This document shows, piece by piece, positions 1 through 11,570 of a stretch of 64,000 nt of DNA (positions are counted from its first letter, which is position 1; each line of letters starts with the position of its first letter). Source of the stretch: Paramecium sonneborni (lineage: Eukaryota; Ciliophora; Oligohymenophorea; Peniculida; Parameciidae). The notes below the pieces were generated by a model. That model had not been told where the DNA came from. It made no database searches and saw only the letters and a list, made by a program, of their open reading frames with translations. The DNA is taken from assembly GCA_905182985.1 (NCBI GenBank), contig CAJJDN010000024.1, positions 250,925 through 314,924 on the forward strand, written 5' to 3'. The position numbers and the translations under genes are program-made.

Positions 1-239
1 AATAATTATAAATATTTTAAGATTTAAATTAAGTTAAAATTTTTTTTTTCTGTTTATAGAAGATATATTAACTTACAACTTATTTTTATAAAAGAGCATT
101 AAACAGGGGAATAGAAATAACTAGAAATATAATTATAATTTAAATTACTAGTGAACATATTTTAGTGATTGCACAAACCGAAGAAGAATATATTTAAAAT
201 AATATGTCTATAATTGAAATTATTATTAAAGTGCAATGG

Positions 240-900
240 ATTTAAAAAAAAGGATAGAGTATTGGTTTCCTTTTAGATCTAGAGAATGGGTTAGGGAATA
301 AGAGGAAGATGGTTTAAGAATAATGGAATGAGGAGATAATAAAGAATCATTGAATTCTTGAGGGAAAAAATATGAGGGAGATTGAAAAATAAAGGAAATA
401 AATGATGAAGATTCTTGCGTGTTTATATTGATGGCAATTATTGGAAAAGATTATAATTTATATTAAAAATATAGATGAGGGACACTTTGTAAATAATTTA
501 TGCTTTTGGCTTGGCATTTATATATGTATATAATGGAGATATATATGAAGGAGAAGGGAAGGATTATAAAATTGAAGGTTAGGAGAAGGATTCTGGCCAA
601 ATGAAGGTTATTATTTTGGCTGAACTATTAATGAAGCATTGGTTATGTTTATAAATGGTACTGGATTGATAATAATACAGCTTAATAAATTAGGTTGGTT
701 GAGATGGCAATATTAATTGAGTGTGGGAAGAAAGCTTATAGAAATAGTGAAAATGATAAGAAAAAAGGATTTGGAATATTTCGATAAAATCATGGAAGAA
801 ATATGAAGGCTTATTGTTTAATGAAAATAACAAGGGGAAGGAATAATTAATTTATAAAAGGGAAGCTAAAGAAAGATAAATGTAGAGAAGTAGGGGAATT
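240..900 (+). pseudogene. Decayed MORN-repeat gene relic
   Basis: No frame stays open, since TGA occurs often in all three. Scattered fragments nevertheless read like MORN repeats: YEGD followed by TGA where Trp is usual (about 371-385), DIYEGEGKDYK near 538-570, and GEGFWPNEGYYFG followed by TGA near 586-627. These match the MORN pattern YEGxWxxGxxHGxG with Trp codons lost. I infer an old MORN-repeat gene that has accumulated stops and small indels. The boundaries are approximate, and chance similarity in A/G-rich DNA cannot be excluded. Confidence 0.4.
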
Positions 901-968
901 GAATTGATGAATAATGATAAATTGAATTTATATAACATAAATTAAATAAAGATATATTTATTTTTTAA

Positions 969-1614
969 ATGGTAATGAATATCACTATTAATCATGTTAG
1001 GGAGTCGACGCATATAAAAAGACAAGAGTATAAAGGAATGTTGGAAGAAAAGTAACATCAACAAACCTTTATTTGAAATTATTGATCAAGGTAATGATTC
1101 TTGAATTTATTATAGTTATATAAATTCTTAGCCAGAAGAACGGATTCAAATTTCAATGCTACAGTTTTAAGAAGACTTTAATAAACAAGAACTGCCAGAT
1201 ATCCAATAAGTGTAAGCAGACTTGTGAAATAAATTAATACTGCTAAAGATAAGACAAGAACATTAGTAGTTGTTGGCACTGTTACAGATGAGTAATCATA
1301 TATATCATGATGCATTTAGTGTACGTCTACTCACTGTTCCTAAAATTAATGTTTGTGCTCTTAGATTCACAGAAACAGCTAGAAAGAGAATTCAAGCAGC
1401 TGGTGGAAAAACTTTGACTTTTGATCAATTAGCATAATAAAATCCTACAGGTATATTTTCCATTTATTATCTAAAAGGCACTGGAACTATTCTATTGAGA
1501 GGACCAAGAGTAAGAGAAGAATTAAAGCATTTCGGCAGGGCTTCTGGATTGCCTGGTTCACATGCAAAACCATATGTTAGTCATACTGCTAGAAAAGGTA
1601 AAGGAGCAAGATGA
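969..1614 (+). CDS. RPL18: 60S ribosomal protein L18 (eL18)
   Basis: A structural protein of the large cytosolic ribosomal subunit. After removal of four introns (972-1000, 1091-1115, 1292-1319, 1451-1477; 25-29 nt) it encodes 178 aa, the normal length for the family. Recognisable eL18 stretches are [17 protein letters not shown] at the start, [45 protein letters not shown] and a C-terminus ending [11 protein letters not shown] before TGA. The ATG at 969 is followed immediately by intron 1, so the first exon is the start codon alone. The next codon GGA restores the conserved Met-Gly start, which fixes this start choice. Identification is firm. Confidence 0.96.
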
Positions 1615-2114
1615 TTCTTATTTAAGTACATTAATATATAAAAATATTTAAATTTTTACTTTTCTTATTCTTAAAATAAGAATTTTCACACTAAAATTTC
1701 CCTTTATTCAAATATTAATACTATATAATAATCCTCAATATACAATACAATATTGAATCATTCATAGGCTATTTTTAAATTGTTTTAATTTTTACTTACT
1801 TATAAATAAGGAGAGGATGATTTTCTGGAAAAATTTATCGATTAATATTAATTTTGAAGACTCTCTTTATTAATTGGTAATTATCTCTACTTTTGGTTTT
1901 TAATTTAAATTACTCTTTAATCTCTTTTTGTACATTTTATTATTATAACTGACTAAATATAGTATAATAAATCTTAATCTCGATTTACTTAAAATTATTA
2001 TATCATGTAATCAAAATCTACTTAGTAAACTACTCAAATAATTATCCAAATCATGGCCTATTTTTGATTAATTTTAATATCAACTATTATAGGACGACTG
2101 GTTAATTTTATTTA
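1615..2114. other. Intergenic, no gene seen
   Basis: AT-rich sequence after RPL18. Neither strand shows an ORF that can be joined into a protein-like reading with TGA as the only stop. Confidence 0.5.
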
Positions 2115-3302
2115 TATTATGTCCTTATTTGTTGATGTATTAGTTCTACTTTTTAAGGATAATCCAGAATTAAAAAGTTCAAACAACTACCCTAATTTTC
2201 GTCTTAAGAGAACCTCATCTATTTCTCACAAAATTAAAAATCAAATTTTTTGATATTCTAAAAAAGGGAGTTAAAATACTTTTTAAATTTTTAAATTCAT
2301 CAATAAAGTCAACTAAGAAAAGAAGAAAATTCATGACAATGATTTGAAAACTGATCAAAACATTAGATAAGACTGAAATTTTACAATACACTTATTATTT
2401 ACTTTTTCCATTATTATGAATTAAATTTTTATCGTTTCTTTTATATTTAATTTAATCTTTTTTAAAGTAATGATATGTTTCAAAAATATAAGCAAGAACT
2501 TTTGTTATTTTTTAAGAGATATTCTCCTTTGTTATTTGCTGATTAAGTAATTTTTTTTGGTCTTAAAAAGATTGGCATAACCATTTATCTAGTTTGAGAG
2601 ATCAACTTTAAATAATTGTGCATATGAAAGAATGTAGCCATTATTTGAATAAAAAATAACTATTATATTAATTAGCTATTGATATAATAATAAGTTAGAA
2701 GTATTTTTAGTTTTTAATATGAAGTAACATTTCTATGCATTTGAGAATATGTACTAATATTTAAGAATATGTACTTAATATTAATTAAAATATAAATCAA
2801 ATGTCAGAGGAATAAGAAATAGATTGGGGAGTTGGTGCCCAAGCTTTATATGCAATGGTAAGAGCAACAAAAGATTGTTCAAAGAGATGTGGAGCCTTAC
2901 AATTGAAAAGAGACACCAATGAGACAGAAACAGAATGTCTAAGTAAAACTTAAATAAATAATAGAAAAGTGTGCTGTCTTTCATGCAGGTTCTTCAAGTA
3001 CTCATATGAGATTTTTAATAAATTATGCAGAAACAGTGCATCTTCAATGATAGCATAAATGTACATCTATATAAATAACAATTATCAATCAATTTATTTA
3101 TGTTATAATTAGTCTTAGGTTAATAAATGTGATAATTTTATATAGAAATAGATGACCTTTTAATTAGGCTCATAGCAAATATTGCCAAAATTTCTTGTTA
3201 AACATTAAATTCTAATTAATCTCATTCAAATTATTGAAATCTGAATTTATATAATTCAATATTTCTTGAAGCCAGCCAATTTAATTTTGTATTATTCTAT
3301 CG
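2115..3302 (+). repeat. Direct copy 1 flanking the N at 3303
   Basis: 1188 bp identical by eye to 3304-4491 (offset 1189) and separated from it only by one N. The arrangement, perfect copy-N-perfect copy, is what is expected when two overlapping contig ends are placed side by side instead of merged. I infer an assembly artefact, not a tandem duplication. Confidence 0.85.
2801..3050 (+). CDS. Small Tim-like twin CX3C protein (copy 1)
   Basis: One 22-nt intron (2943-2964) gives a 75-aa protein ending at TGA 3048-3050. It contains two CX3C pairs, CSKRC and CLKKC, separated by 15 residues. This is the hallmark of the Tim8/9/10/13 chaperones, which escort hydrophobic precursors across the mitochondrial intermembrane space. 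Length and charge fit that family, but the residues around the cysteines do not let me pick a member. It lies wholly inside the duplicated block, so copy 2 at 3990-4239 is probably the same gene. A different, unrelated CX3C protein is possible. Confidence 0.6.
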
Positions 3303-3303
3303 N
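3303..3303. other. Single N, assembly gap
   Basis: Undetermined base between two perfect 1188-bp copies. Most likely an unclosed scaffold join. Confidence 0.9.
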
Positions 3304-4491
3304 TATTATGTCCTTATTTGTTGATGTATTAGTTCTACTTTTTAAGGATAATCCAGAATTAAAAAGTTCAAACAACTACCCTAATTTTCGTCTTAAGAGA
3401 ACCTCATCTATTTCTCACAAAATTAAAAATCAAATTTTTTGATATTCTAAAAAAGGGAGTTAAAATACTTTTTAAATTTTTAAATTCATCAATAAAGTCA
3501 ACTAAGAAAAGAAGAAAATTCATGACAATGATTTGAAAACTGATCAAAACATTAGATAAGACTGAAATTTTACAATACACTTATTATTTACTTTTTCCAT
3601 TATTATGAATTAAATTTTTATCGTTTCTTTTATATTTAATTTAATCTTTTTTAAAGTAATGATATGTTTCAAAAATATAAGCAAGAACTTTTGTTATTTT
3701 TTAAGAGATATTCTCCTTTGTTATTTGCTGATTAAGTAATTTTTTTTGGTCTTAAAAAGATTGGCATAACCATTTATCTAGTTTGAGAGATCAACTTTAA
3801 ATAATTGTGCATATGAAAGAATGTAGCCATTATTTGAATAAAAAATAACTATTATATTAATTAGCTATTGATATAATAATAAGTTAGAAGTATTTTTAGT
3901 TTTTAATATGAAGTAACATTTCTATGCATTTGAGAATATGTACTAATATTTAAGAATATGTACTTAATATTAATTAAAATATAAATCAAATGTCAGAGGA
4001 ATAAGAAATAGATTGGGGAGTTGGTGCCCAAGCTTTATATGCAATGGTAAGAGCAACAAAAGATTGTTCAAAGAGATGTGGAGCCTTACAATTGAAAAGA
4101 GACACCAATGAGACAGAAACAGAATGTCTAAGTAAAACTTAAATAAATAATAGAAAAGTGTGCTGTCTTTCATGCAGGTTCTTCAAGTACTCATATGAGA
4201 TTTTTAATAAATTATGCAGAAACAGTGCATCTTCAATGATAGCATAAATGTACATCTATATAAATAACAATTATCAATCAATTTATTTATGTTATAATTA
4301 GTCTTAGGTTAATAAATGTGATAATTTTATATAGAAATAGATGACCTTTTAATTAGGCTCATAGCAAATATTGCCAAAATTTCTTGTTAAACATTAAATT
4401 CTAATTAATCTCATTCAAATTATTGAAATCTGAATTTATATAATTCAATATTTCTTGAAGCCAGCCAATTTAATTTTGTATTATTCTATCG
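3304..4491 (+). repeat. Direct copy 2 flanking the N at 3303
   Basis: Second perfect copy of 2115-3302. The unique sequence continues to the right from 4492, so this copy is contiguous with the reverse-transcriptase relic while copy 1 is contiguous with RPL18. Collapsing both gives a simple order RPL18, small Tim-like gene, retroelement relic. Confidence 0.85.
3990..4239 (+). CDS. Small Tim-like twin CX3C protein (copy 2)
   Basis: Exact repeat of the gene at 2801-3050, shifted by 1189 bp, with the same 22-nt intron (4132-4153) and stop. Probably the same locus represented twice because of the gap at 3303. Confidence 0.55.
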
Positions 4492-4699
4492 CTTGATTTA
4501 TAAACAAGTTATGTAAATTTAACTAGTTTTATTTCTAAAAGCTGAATCTGCAAGATTGTTATTATGATTTTATGTTTATTTTAATTTTATTTTATTTGAA
4601 AACTTTGTATAATCTACTTTTTTTATTTTACAAATTAGTTGAATTTCTTCTTCAAAAATCCATCCTCTTAGATGTATGATAATAAAATTAATATAATTA

Positions 4700-5720
4700 A
4701 TAGTAAAATAAAATTATTATTAATTTTTTTCATCGAAAAATCACATTGGGTCTTTTTTTGGAAATTATATAATCTAATATAATAATAATAATTATAGTAA
4801 TACAGGATAATGCTGGAGTTATTGGCGAACCTTGTGGAACGCCCTGAGAAAATTAAAACATTTATATCTTATTGTATGTAGTAATAAATAGGATCCTGCT
4901 GTGCAACGCTTTGAAAAAATCAGCTTCATCTGATTAAAGTATTCTATCAAATTTGAGAACTTCATAAATTTTATCTCCTTTAATTGGATTGTAGGCACTA
5001 GAGACCAATCTAAAAGCATGTATATGTTCAATTATGTAGTTTAAGGTTTCAAATGCTTTCATATATTTTTATAATTAATTGTAAAATCTTAGTTCCAAGA
5101 GTTAAAATAATGGACTCAAAATAACTAGAGGTCTAAATAATTCTTTCTTAGGTATATCCGGGTGTACTTTATTTAATGTTATTAATTTAGCCCAGCCTAG
5201 TTTTTTATTAACATCAAAAGTCTTTTAAATTGCAGTTCTTGAAGAATTGATATGTAATTCCATCATATGATATTGCTTTATCTGAGGTTATCATTCTTAG
5301 AGATTTTATATTTAATTTTTATTTAGATCAGGGAGATTAGGTAATGGTAGAGGTTTATAATTATCTAATTTTGAATAAAATTTTAAAATAGTGATACAGT
5401 TGATAAATGTGTCTTATCCTATTCTCAAAATGTTTGAAAAATCTAAATAAAAATTAAAAAAGCCCCCAATTTACGAGTTCAATGCATAATTATTGTTTTC
5501 TTCAAAAGTTTGAAAAAATCTATTCTATCTTTTATGAATAGTTTCTTAATGATTAATTATAAATCATTCCTTGCAGTTTATATAATTTGTTTTATTCTTT
5601 ATCTATCTTTAGTGATAATACCTTTTTTAAGAAACATTTTTCGATATTTCTTATAAAAATCTTGAAACGATTTTATTTAATTATTGTTCATAATTTTTTA
5701 ACTCTCTTATACATTAAAGA
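4700..5720 (-). pseudogene. Decayed LINE-type reverse transcriptase
   Basis: Reverse-strand sequence carries blocks of a non-LTR retrotransposon reverse transcriptase in the usual order. They are SDKAISYDGIT-like (about 5249-5292), a KLGWAKLITLNKVHP ... FRPLVILSP block (about 5107-5205), VSSAYNP (about 4990-5010) and QGVPQGSPITPALS (4805-4846), the last being the well-known RT motif around G(I/V)PQGSP. The blocks lie in different frames separated by TGA codons and small shifts, and no YxDD motif follows, so the element is dead. Upstream material to about 5720 reads weakly as the same protein. LINE families are known from Paramecium; the assignment to a family is inference. Confidence 0.75.
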
Positions 5721-6970
5721 ATATAGGTCGTGATTAATTGCATTTTTTCTTAAAAATCAAATATAGCTTAGGAATTTCTTTTGATAAACGATTAAAAAAG
5801 TTATGGAAAATAGAATGAAATTATATATTTTCTAAATTAAGCATAATAGTATATAATAAATTAAGTATTTCAGGATAAAATATCCCGTATTACTCTTTAA
5901 AGAATTAGATAATTTATCATGATAATTTAATAAATTTACAATCTGAAAGAACTAAAAATACCAATTATTAGAACAATATATTTTTGTATTTTCTTATTCA
6001 GATAGTTTAGACTAAGAGGTTTAAATAATTAATCATAAAATAAGTAGAATGTGGATTTGAAAACTAAAATCTAAATAGAAGATTAATTCTTATTGAGATA
6101 ACTTGAGATTGTTAAATATCTTAGTTTCTCAACAGAAGCAATCACTGTTCTTTAGTTTACTTTTTATTTTCTTAACTCTTTAGTATAAATTTTGAGTAAA
6201 CTTAATACTTTACTGAAATCTGTTATAGAATAAAGGTTAATTATAATCTAATAGCTTAAATTAGAATTGATTATTATTACTAGCTATTCTGATTCTTTCT
6301 CATTAAAGGATTATTTCAAATTTAATTCTTAAAAACATTCCAAAACTCTTGAAATTTAATTATATTTTAACCATCCTTATTTCTGTTTTTGAATAAAGTT
6401 TTTTTTAATACATTCATTTTTATTACATCAATACCTCTTCTAATAATTTGAATTTTTTTCATTTTAAACTTATTTCTTGTTCTAATTATTGATATATTCT
6501 TTGATTGAAAATGCATTATTTTAATTTATTATTGAAATTGAATTGACATTATATAGTAATATAATAATAATTCTAATTTATTAATAAAATAAAATATTAT
6601 CTGCAATGATGACAATGATTATGTTTTCACATAATCAGAACGGATATATGATTCAATATGAATTAAAATCACAACTGAGCTGTCTTTATTTAATATATAT
6701 AAATTAAATATTATTTTCTATATTTTAATCTGCATTATAACAATAAACTAATCTAAGAATATTAGTCTAAACCTTATAAAATATATTTTTTATTGTTATA
6801 CTATTAGCTACAATATCATTATACCTGTTTATAAATTTGTTTTGTTAATTTGGAGATCAAAAAGGTATTATTGAATATTAATTTTGAAAATATATTCAAA
6901 TAAAGATATAAGGATGTTTCAATAATAATAATAAATTTATTAATATACTATTTTATTAATGTAAACATGT
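5721..6970. other. Intergenic, no gene resolved
   Basis: About 1.25 kb of AT-rich DNA between the retroelement relic and RPL7A. Short minus-strand fragments may be further remnants of the same element, but I could not assign a domain. Confidence 0.4.
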
Positions 6971-7851
6971 TCATTAGGATGTCTTTTTTAATTCTTCTAA
7001 TTCTAATGCTTTCTTTAATGCTTCTTATTAATGTCTTGATTTAATTCCAACTTATCCTCCTCCAATAGTTCTCAATAATTCATGATTTTCATTATAATGT
7101 TATCTCAAATCTCTTGCCTTACTATATTTAAGAATATTACTAAATTATCAAATTCAGCTTAATCTTCTTTTCTAATTTCAGTTAGGGCAACACAAGTAGC
7201 TGTTTTCTAATGAACTAATGTTCCTAATCTTGCTTTATCTAAAGATTAATGAATATTAATTACTTTTAATAAAGCAGAATGGAACTTCTTATCTTCTACA
7301 TAATTATGGTAACCAAACTACTAATTCAATTGGATCAACATCATAAGCAATGACTACAAGTTTAGCTTTTTTTGTTTCAATAAGTGTAGTGACGTGATTT
7401 AATCCGAATTTGAGGACTTAGACTTTTTTAGATTCTGATTTTTATGCTTATGCTTTTTATTCAGCTAATTTAGTTAATCTTTATTTTTTTTCAGTTTTAG
7501 TTTCTGGTGAATATTTCTTTAATAAAGCCAATACTTTGGATGCTTAATGATATAAAAAAATATAGATTACATTAATTCTTATCAAGTGTTTTGCTGAATT
7601 AATGAATTGCAGCAGGTACTTTGATTCTTTGTAATAAAATCTTTTTTTATCTATGAAGTAAGATATATCTTGGCCATCTGACATATCTAGATAAATCTCT
7701 TTTTGGTTGAATATCATTTCCAATTCTAAAGTTCTTAGCTTCTTTAACAAAGAGTGGATTCTTTTTTCTTTCAGCTACTTTCTTTTATAATTTCTTAGTT
7801 TTATTAGTTTTAGCAGCTTTTGGCTAGAGATTACTATATATTAAATACCAT
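6971..7851 (-). CDS. RPL7A: 60S ribosomal protein L7a (eL8)
   Basis: Large-subunit ribosomal protein of the L7Ae/L30e RNA-binding superfamily. Four introns (7824-7848, 7543-7570, 7239-7263, 7118-7140; 23-28 nt) are removed to give 259 aa. Characteristic stretches include [59 protein letters not shown] and [19 protein letters not shown], which cover the L7Ae domain in the second half. Intron 1 starts directly after the ATG (7849-7851), and the next codon is CCA, giving the conserved Met-Pro start. It ends at TGA 6971-6973. Identification is firm. Confidence 0.96.
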
Positions 7852-8303
7852 TGAATATCTTTTTTAAATTAAATATAATTTATATAAAGTATAATATATT
7901 TGTCATTTTCTATTTTATAATATAGATTCTTTTATTATACATTATTTCTTTTTAGAATTTAGATAATTTGTTATAATAATAAGAATAACAGAGTTAAGTT
8001 TGTAATTTTGGTAATTCAAAATAAAAATATCTTATGTAAAACAGTAATATTATATATTTATAATATTTATTATTAATCATAATAATGTTATAATAAAAGT
8101 AATTAATGTTTGAAGACATGAATATCTTGATTGCAATTAATTAATAGGATTTAATTAAAGATAGTTGTCTTAAGTATGTTAATGAATTTATGTTTAATTT
8201 AAGGATATGATTTTAAAATGTTTGTATTTGTTTATAATAAATGATATATAATAATGTATTATATATTGGATATATTAAGAAATAAAATACAATTATATAA
8301 ATA
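7852..8303. other. Divergent intergenic region
   Basis: About 450 bp between the divergent starts of RPL7A and the EF-hand gene, very AT-rich. It must hold both promoters, but I recognise no specific element. Confidence 0.4.
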
Positions 8304-8984
8304 ATGGATAGTAATAAGCTTAGAAATTCTGGTTATTAATTATCAGATAGAGTGTAATTTGGAGGAGTATTTGAACCAGAGAAATGCAAATAGATAGCAA
8401 AATAAGTGATGGAATTATATGATTCAAATAAAGATGGATATATTGAATAAAATGAAATAGCTATGATGCTATCTGATGCATATAGAGCTATGAACAAAGG
8501 TTTCAATCCTACTTCTTAAGATGTTTCTAATTGCCAAGCTATTTTAGACAGTATTTAAGTTAATTGAAATTGATGATTAGGAAAATCAACCGGAAGAGTT
8601 CATAGTGAAGACGTTGAATAATTAATACAAAAGTATTTTTCTGGTTAACCACCTGCTTAACCAGTTAAAAGAGTACCAGAAAAGTTATCCAGAATTGCAT
8701 AAGAAAGATTAGAGGTAGCTAGAAGAATCTTTAAAGTTGTTGATAAAGATGGTTCAGGATTCTTAACTGAAGAAGAAGTAAATTCATTCTTATTATTTTA
8801 GGTTCCAGAATTACTTAAAGAAACCTATAAACATATGGGAATGAATGATTATTAACCAACTAAAGAAGATGTTACCATTTGGATTCAAATGACTGATAGT
8901 GATGGTGATGGTAAAGTCACTTTAGAAGATTATGAATAACTTGTCTTAGATTCATTGAGAAAACAAGGTATCAGTTTAGAATGA
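8304..8984 (+). CDS. EF-hand calcium-binding protein
   Basis: One 30-nt intron (8551-8580) gives 216 aa. Three canonical EF-hand loops are visible: DSNKDGYIEQNE in the first third, DKDGSGFLTEEE in the middle and DSDGDGKVTLED near the C-terminus. All have D at position 1, G at 6 and E or D at 12, so they should bind calcium. A proline-rich linker (QPPAQPVKRVPEK) separates the first hand from the other two, and no other domain is seen. The family includes calcium sensors and buffers; the target is unknown. The start ATG is the first in frame, and the nearest gene upstream is divergent RPL7A. Confidence 0.9.
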
Positions 8985-9012
8985 TTTTTATATCATTTTC
9001 ATAACAATAAAT

Positions 9013-9036
9013 ATTATTATTATTATTATTATTATT
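9013..9036. repeat. (ATT)8 microsatellite
   Basis: Eight ATT units just after the EF-hand gene, followed at 9061-9074 by seven AT units. Simple repeats in the 3' intergenic region. Confidence 0.9.
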
Positions 9037-9093
9037 TTTAACTGTTTATATTAATTATTAATATATATATATATACACATACACAATCTGAAT

Positions 9094-9351
9094 TCAAAGT
9101 AATAATTAAACTGCATTTATTATTGATGGCCCTTCTAGATAGCTATTTATATATTTGTTTAGTTTCAATTTTCTTTTTTATTGAAATTATCTCATCTTTC
9201 GACATTCCACATATAATTCTTATTCAGAGTAATTACATTCCTCTAAAAATTATCTCATCTCAAATTCCTTAAAGAAGTTTTCTAAATCTAATGATCTCTT
9301 TGGAATCTAATTATAACTAAACTCAGGTAAATTAGCTATCTATATCGACAT
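9094..9351 (-). CDS. Short charged hypothetical protein
   Basis: An uninterrupted 85-codon reading frame from ATG 9349-9351 to TGA 9094-9096, using several TAG/TAA codons as Gln. The middle is helical and rich in Glu, Arg, Lys and Gln (FFKEFEMRQFLEECNYSEQE). I recognise no family. It is convergent with the EF-hand gene and divergent from the zinc-finger gene 204 bp away. The open frame is long for this AT-rich DNA and has gene-like codon use, but it could be the remaining exon of a larger decayed gene. Confidence 0.5.
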
Positions 9352-9555
9352 TTTTTAGATGTTTCTGTTAAAAATTAATTATTAAATTTTTCTATATTAA
9401 TATTTAATTCATCTTTTAATATTCTTCATAATCTCTTCAAAAACATATTTACAGTAATATTCTAATTACAAAATTTTTAATAATTATATAAATATTTATT
9501 TGTCTCCTTTCCTATCCATTTATAATAGAATTATTTATATTAAAAAATATTAATA

Positions 9556-10372
9556 ATGATGGATAAATAAATCTATTAAGAAGAAGAAAAACATCATTAA
9601 AATTTAAGTAATTCTTTTGATTTAGTACATCTAGATGAAAATAAAGAGAATAAAATGCTAAAAGAAAATAACAATTATAGATAATATGAAAGTTTAGTTG
9701 ATCAAAATGAAAATGAAATTAGTAAAAAAATAAATAATAATCATAATGATTATGATAATGAATCGTAAATAGGTTTAGATAATAATGAAATAGAAAAAAA
9801 AGAAGAATCTTCAAACAGTGAAGATTCTTTATCTGATCAAGAATAAACTAAATAAATTGAGTCAATCACAAATAATTAATAGTAAAAAAGAGTGAAAATC
9901 TAAAATCCCTAATTTAATAATAATGAATTCTAGAATAATATTATAAATGAAGGTATATAAATTTAATAATTAAGATAAAATTGTTTGTTTATGTGGATAA
10001 TAAATAAATGAAGATGAATTAGATAATCATCTTGAATGCTATATTGTTTTTGAATGTTTTATTTGCTTTTAATCAATAAGTTAAACCCTATATGATTAAC
10101 ATCTATAGATAGAACATAAAGATTCAATTTGTTAGAATTGTGGTCTTATTGACCCGACAATAACAAATTAAAATCATAAATTGAGATGTTTTTAAATAAA
10201 ATAATTAAATATTGACGATGCTAAAATGCAATAATTAGAATCTCCAAAATATAATGCTGACAATAATAATAATTATAATTAAGATTATTATTATAATTAA
10301 GATTATGATCATTATTAAGATTATGATTATAATTAAGATGATGATCATTATTTAGAAAATTTAAAACCTTGA
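9556..10372 (+). CDS. Zinc-finger protein, acidic/Asn-rich
   Basis: One 22-nt intron (9953-9974) gives 264 aa. The N-terminal half is acidic and rich in Asn, Gln and Glu with no fold visible. After the intron comes a Cys/His region: CLCGQQ ... LDNHLECYI, then CFICFQS ... YDQHLQIEHKDSI, then CQNCG ... NHKLRCF. This resembles tandem TRAF-type or XAF1-like zinc fingers with spacing C-x-C(G)...H-x3-C. The tail holds an imperfect repeat of NQDY/HYQDYD units (10263-10350). Exact function is unknown; protein or ubiquitin-pathway binding is a guess from the finger type. Confidence 0.8.
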
Positions 10373-10423
10373 ATTAGAAAATGATTTATTAATATTAAAT
10401 TTTTATAAATTGTTAATGTGTTT

Positions 10424-11514
10424 TCACAATGGTTTTTATTTTCTGTCTAAAAATGAACTAAATTGATTAGCAGTAATTTATCCTAATGCTAAACAAGGCA
10501 AAAACATTATTGCTATTTAAGCAGTAAATTATGGAAATAAAGAAAAGGCTGGTCCAGGACATAATCCACCAATTCCCCATCCAATTCCAAAAATACTAGC
10601 ACCTAATATTAATTTAAAATCAATTTTTTTGTTGGTTGGTAATTCATATTTATCTGATAAGATAGGTTTTTTAAGTAAATTAAAAGTGATTAAATTAAGT
10701 GATACAGCACCAATCATAACAAACATCAATGAAGCTAAGATATAAATATATTAGATACGATCCCAATTTTAATTGAAAGTTAAAAATCCTAAAATTTTAG
10801 ATCTTTTAGCCATTCCAGAAACAACCAATCCAGCTCCAAATATTAATCCAACAATTGATGAGATAATAGCATCAATCATAGTTTTTTAATTCTATTTAGT
10901 TTAACCAATAATTCCCACTAAAGTCAAGATCTTTAATAAATTAATATAATATAAGAATACTCCACTAATTGCCATAGCTGCAATATTAGTAATATCTGGA
11001 TTATCTATAATTAATTAAGTAGGTTATTCTAATACTAATTAATCTTTTATAGTGGCAGTCAATATTCCAAATGTCATAAATGATGCTACTGCAGCCATTG
11101 ATCTTTATGATAATCTAGGTAAACCACAAACTCCATGACCACTTGTACATCCATTCCCTAATTTTGTACCAAATCCTACTAGAAAACCTGCTATAGCTGC
11201 ACCTATATATCCTATTTTAGATATTGAATTAATTGAATCAAAACTTGAAGATGCTCCTTATAAAATTGGATTGAATCTAATCTACAAAATATATATTACC
11301 CATAATATTTGTATAATAATGATGATGATAATACAACACTTGACACTAATGATAATTTCCAATAGAAACTATTTTTGTCAAATGTGATTAAACTATAAAA
11401 TATACCACTAAAACCTGTTACTCTTCCTTTTAATAAATAATGAATCGAAGTTGCTAATCCTATTAGCAATCCTCCAGCAGCTGCTAATTATATATCATTC
11501 CAATTTAGAATCAT
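10424..11514 (-). CDS. YeeE/YedE-family sulfur transporter
   Basis: One 23-nt intron (11277-11299) gives 355 aa, mostly hydrophobic with about nine to ten membrane segments. Family signatures are [10 protein letters not shown] near the N-terminus, [19 protein letters not shown] in the middle and [11 protein letters not shown] near the C-terminus. The [10 protein letters not shown] and GLCPGPA blocks carry the conserved cysteines of the YeeE/YedE (TsuA) family, whose bacterial members import thiosulfate, and this protein keeps both halves of the internal repeat. The substrate here is inferred only. It lies tail-to-tail with the zinc-finger gene (51 bp) and head-to-head with the RING-like gene (56 bp). 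Confidence 0.88.
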
Positions 11515-11570
11515 TTAAAATTTTAATAATATCTTATTATTTATTTTAAGTCTTTATATTTTTAATAATA

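Noticed and set aside
1..60. Macronuclear telomere at the left end
   Set aside because: No C4A2/C3A3 or G4T2/G3T3 repeats are present at either end of the window.
2781..2984. Minus-strand ORF, repeated at 3970-4173
   Set aside because: Antisense to the small Tim-like gene and without protein-like features.
9061..9074. AT repeat as a regulatory element
   Set aside because: Ordinary microsatellite in AT-rich intergenic DNA; nothing else supports a function.
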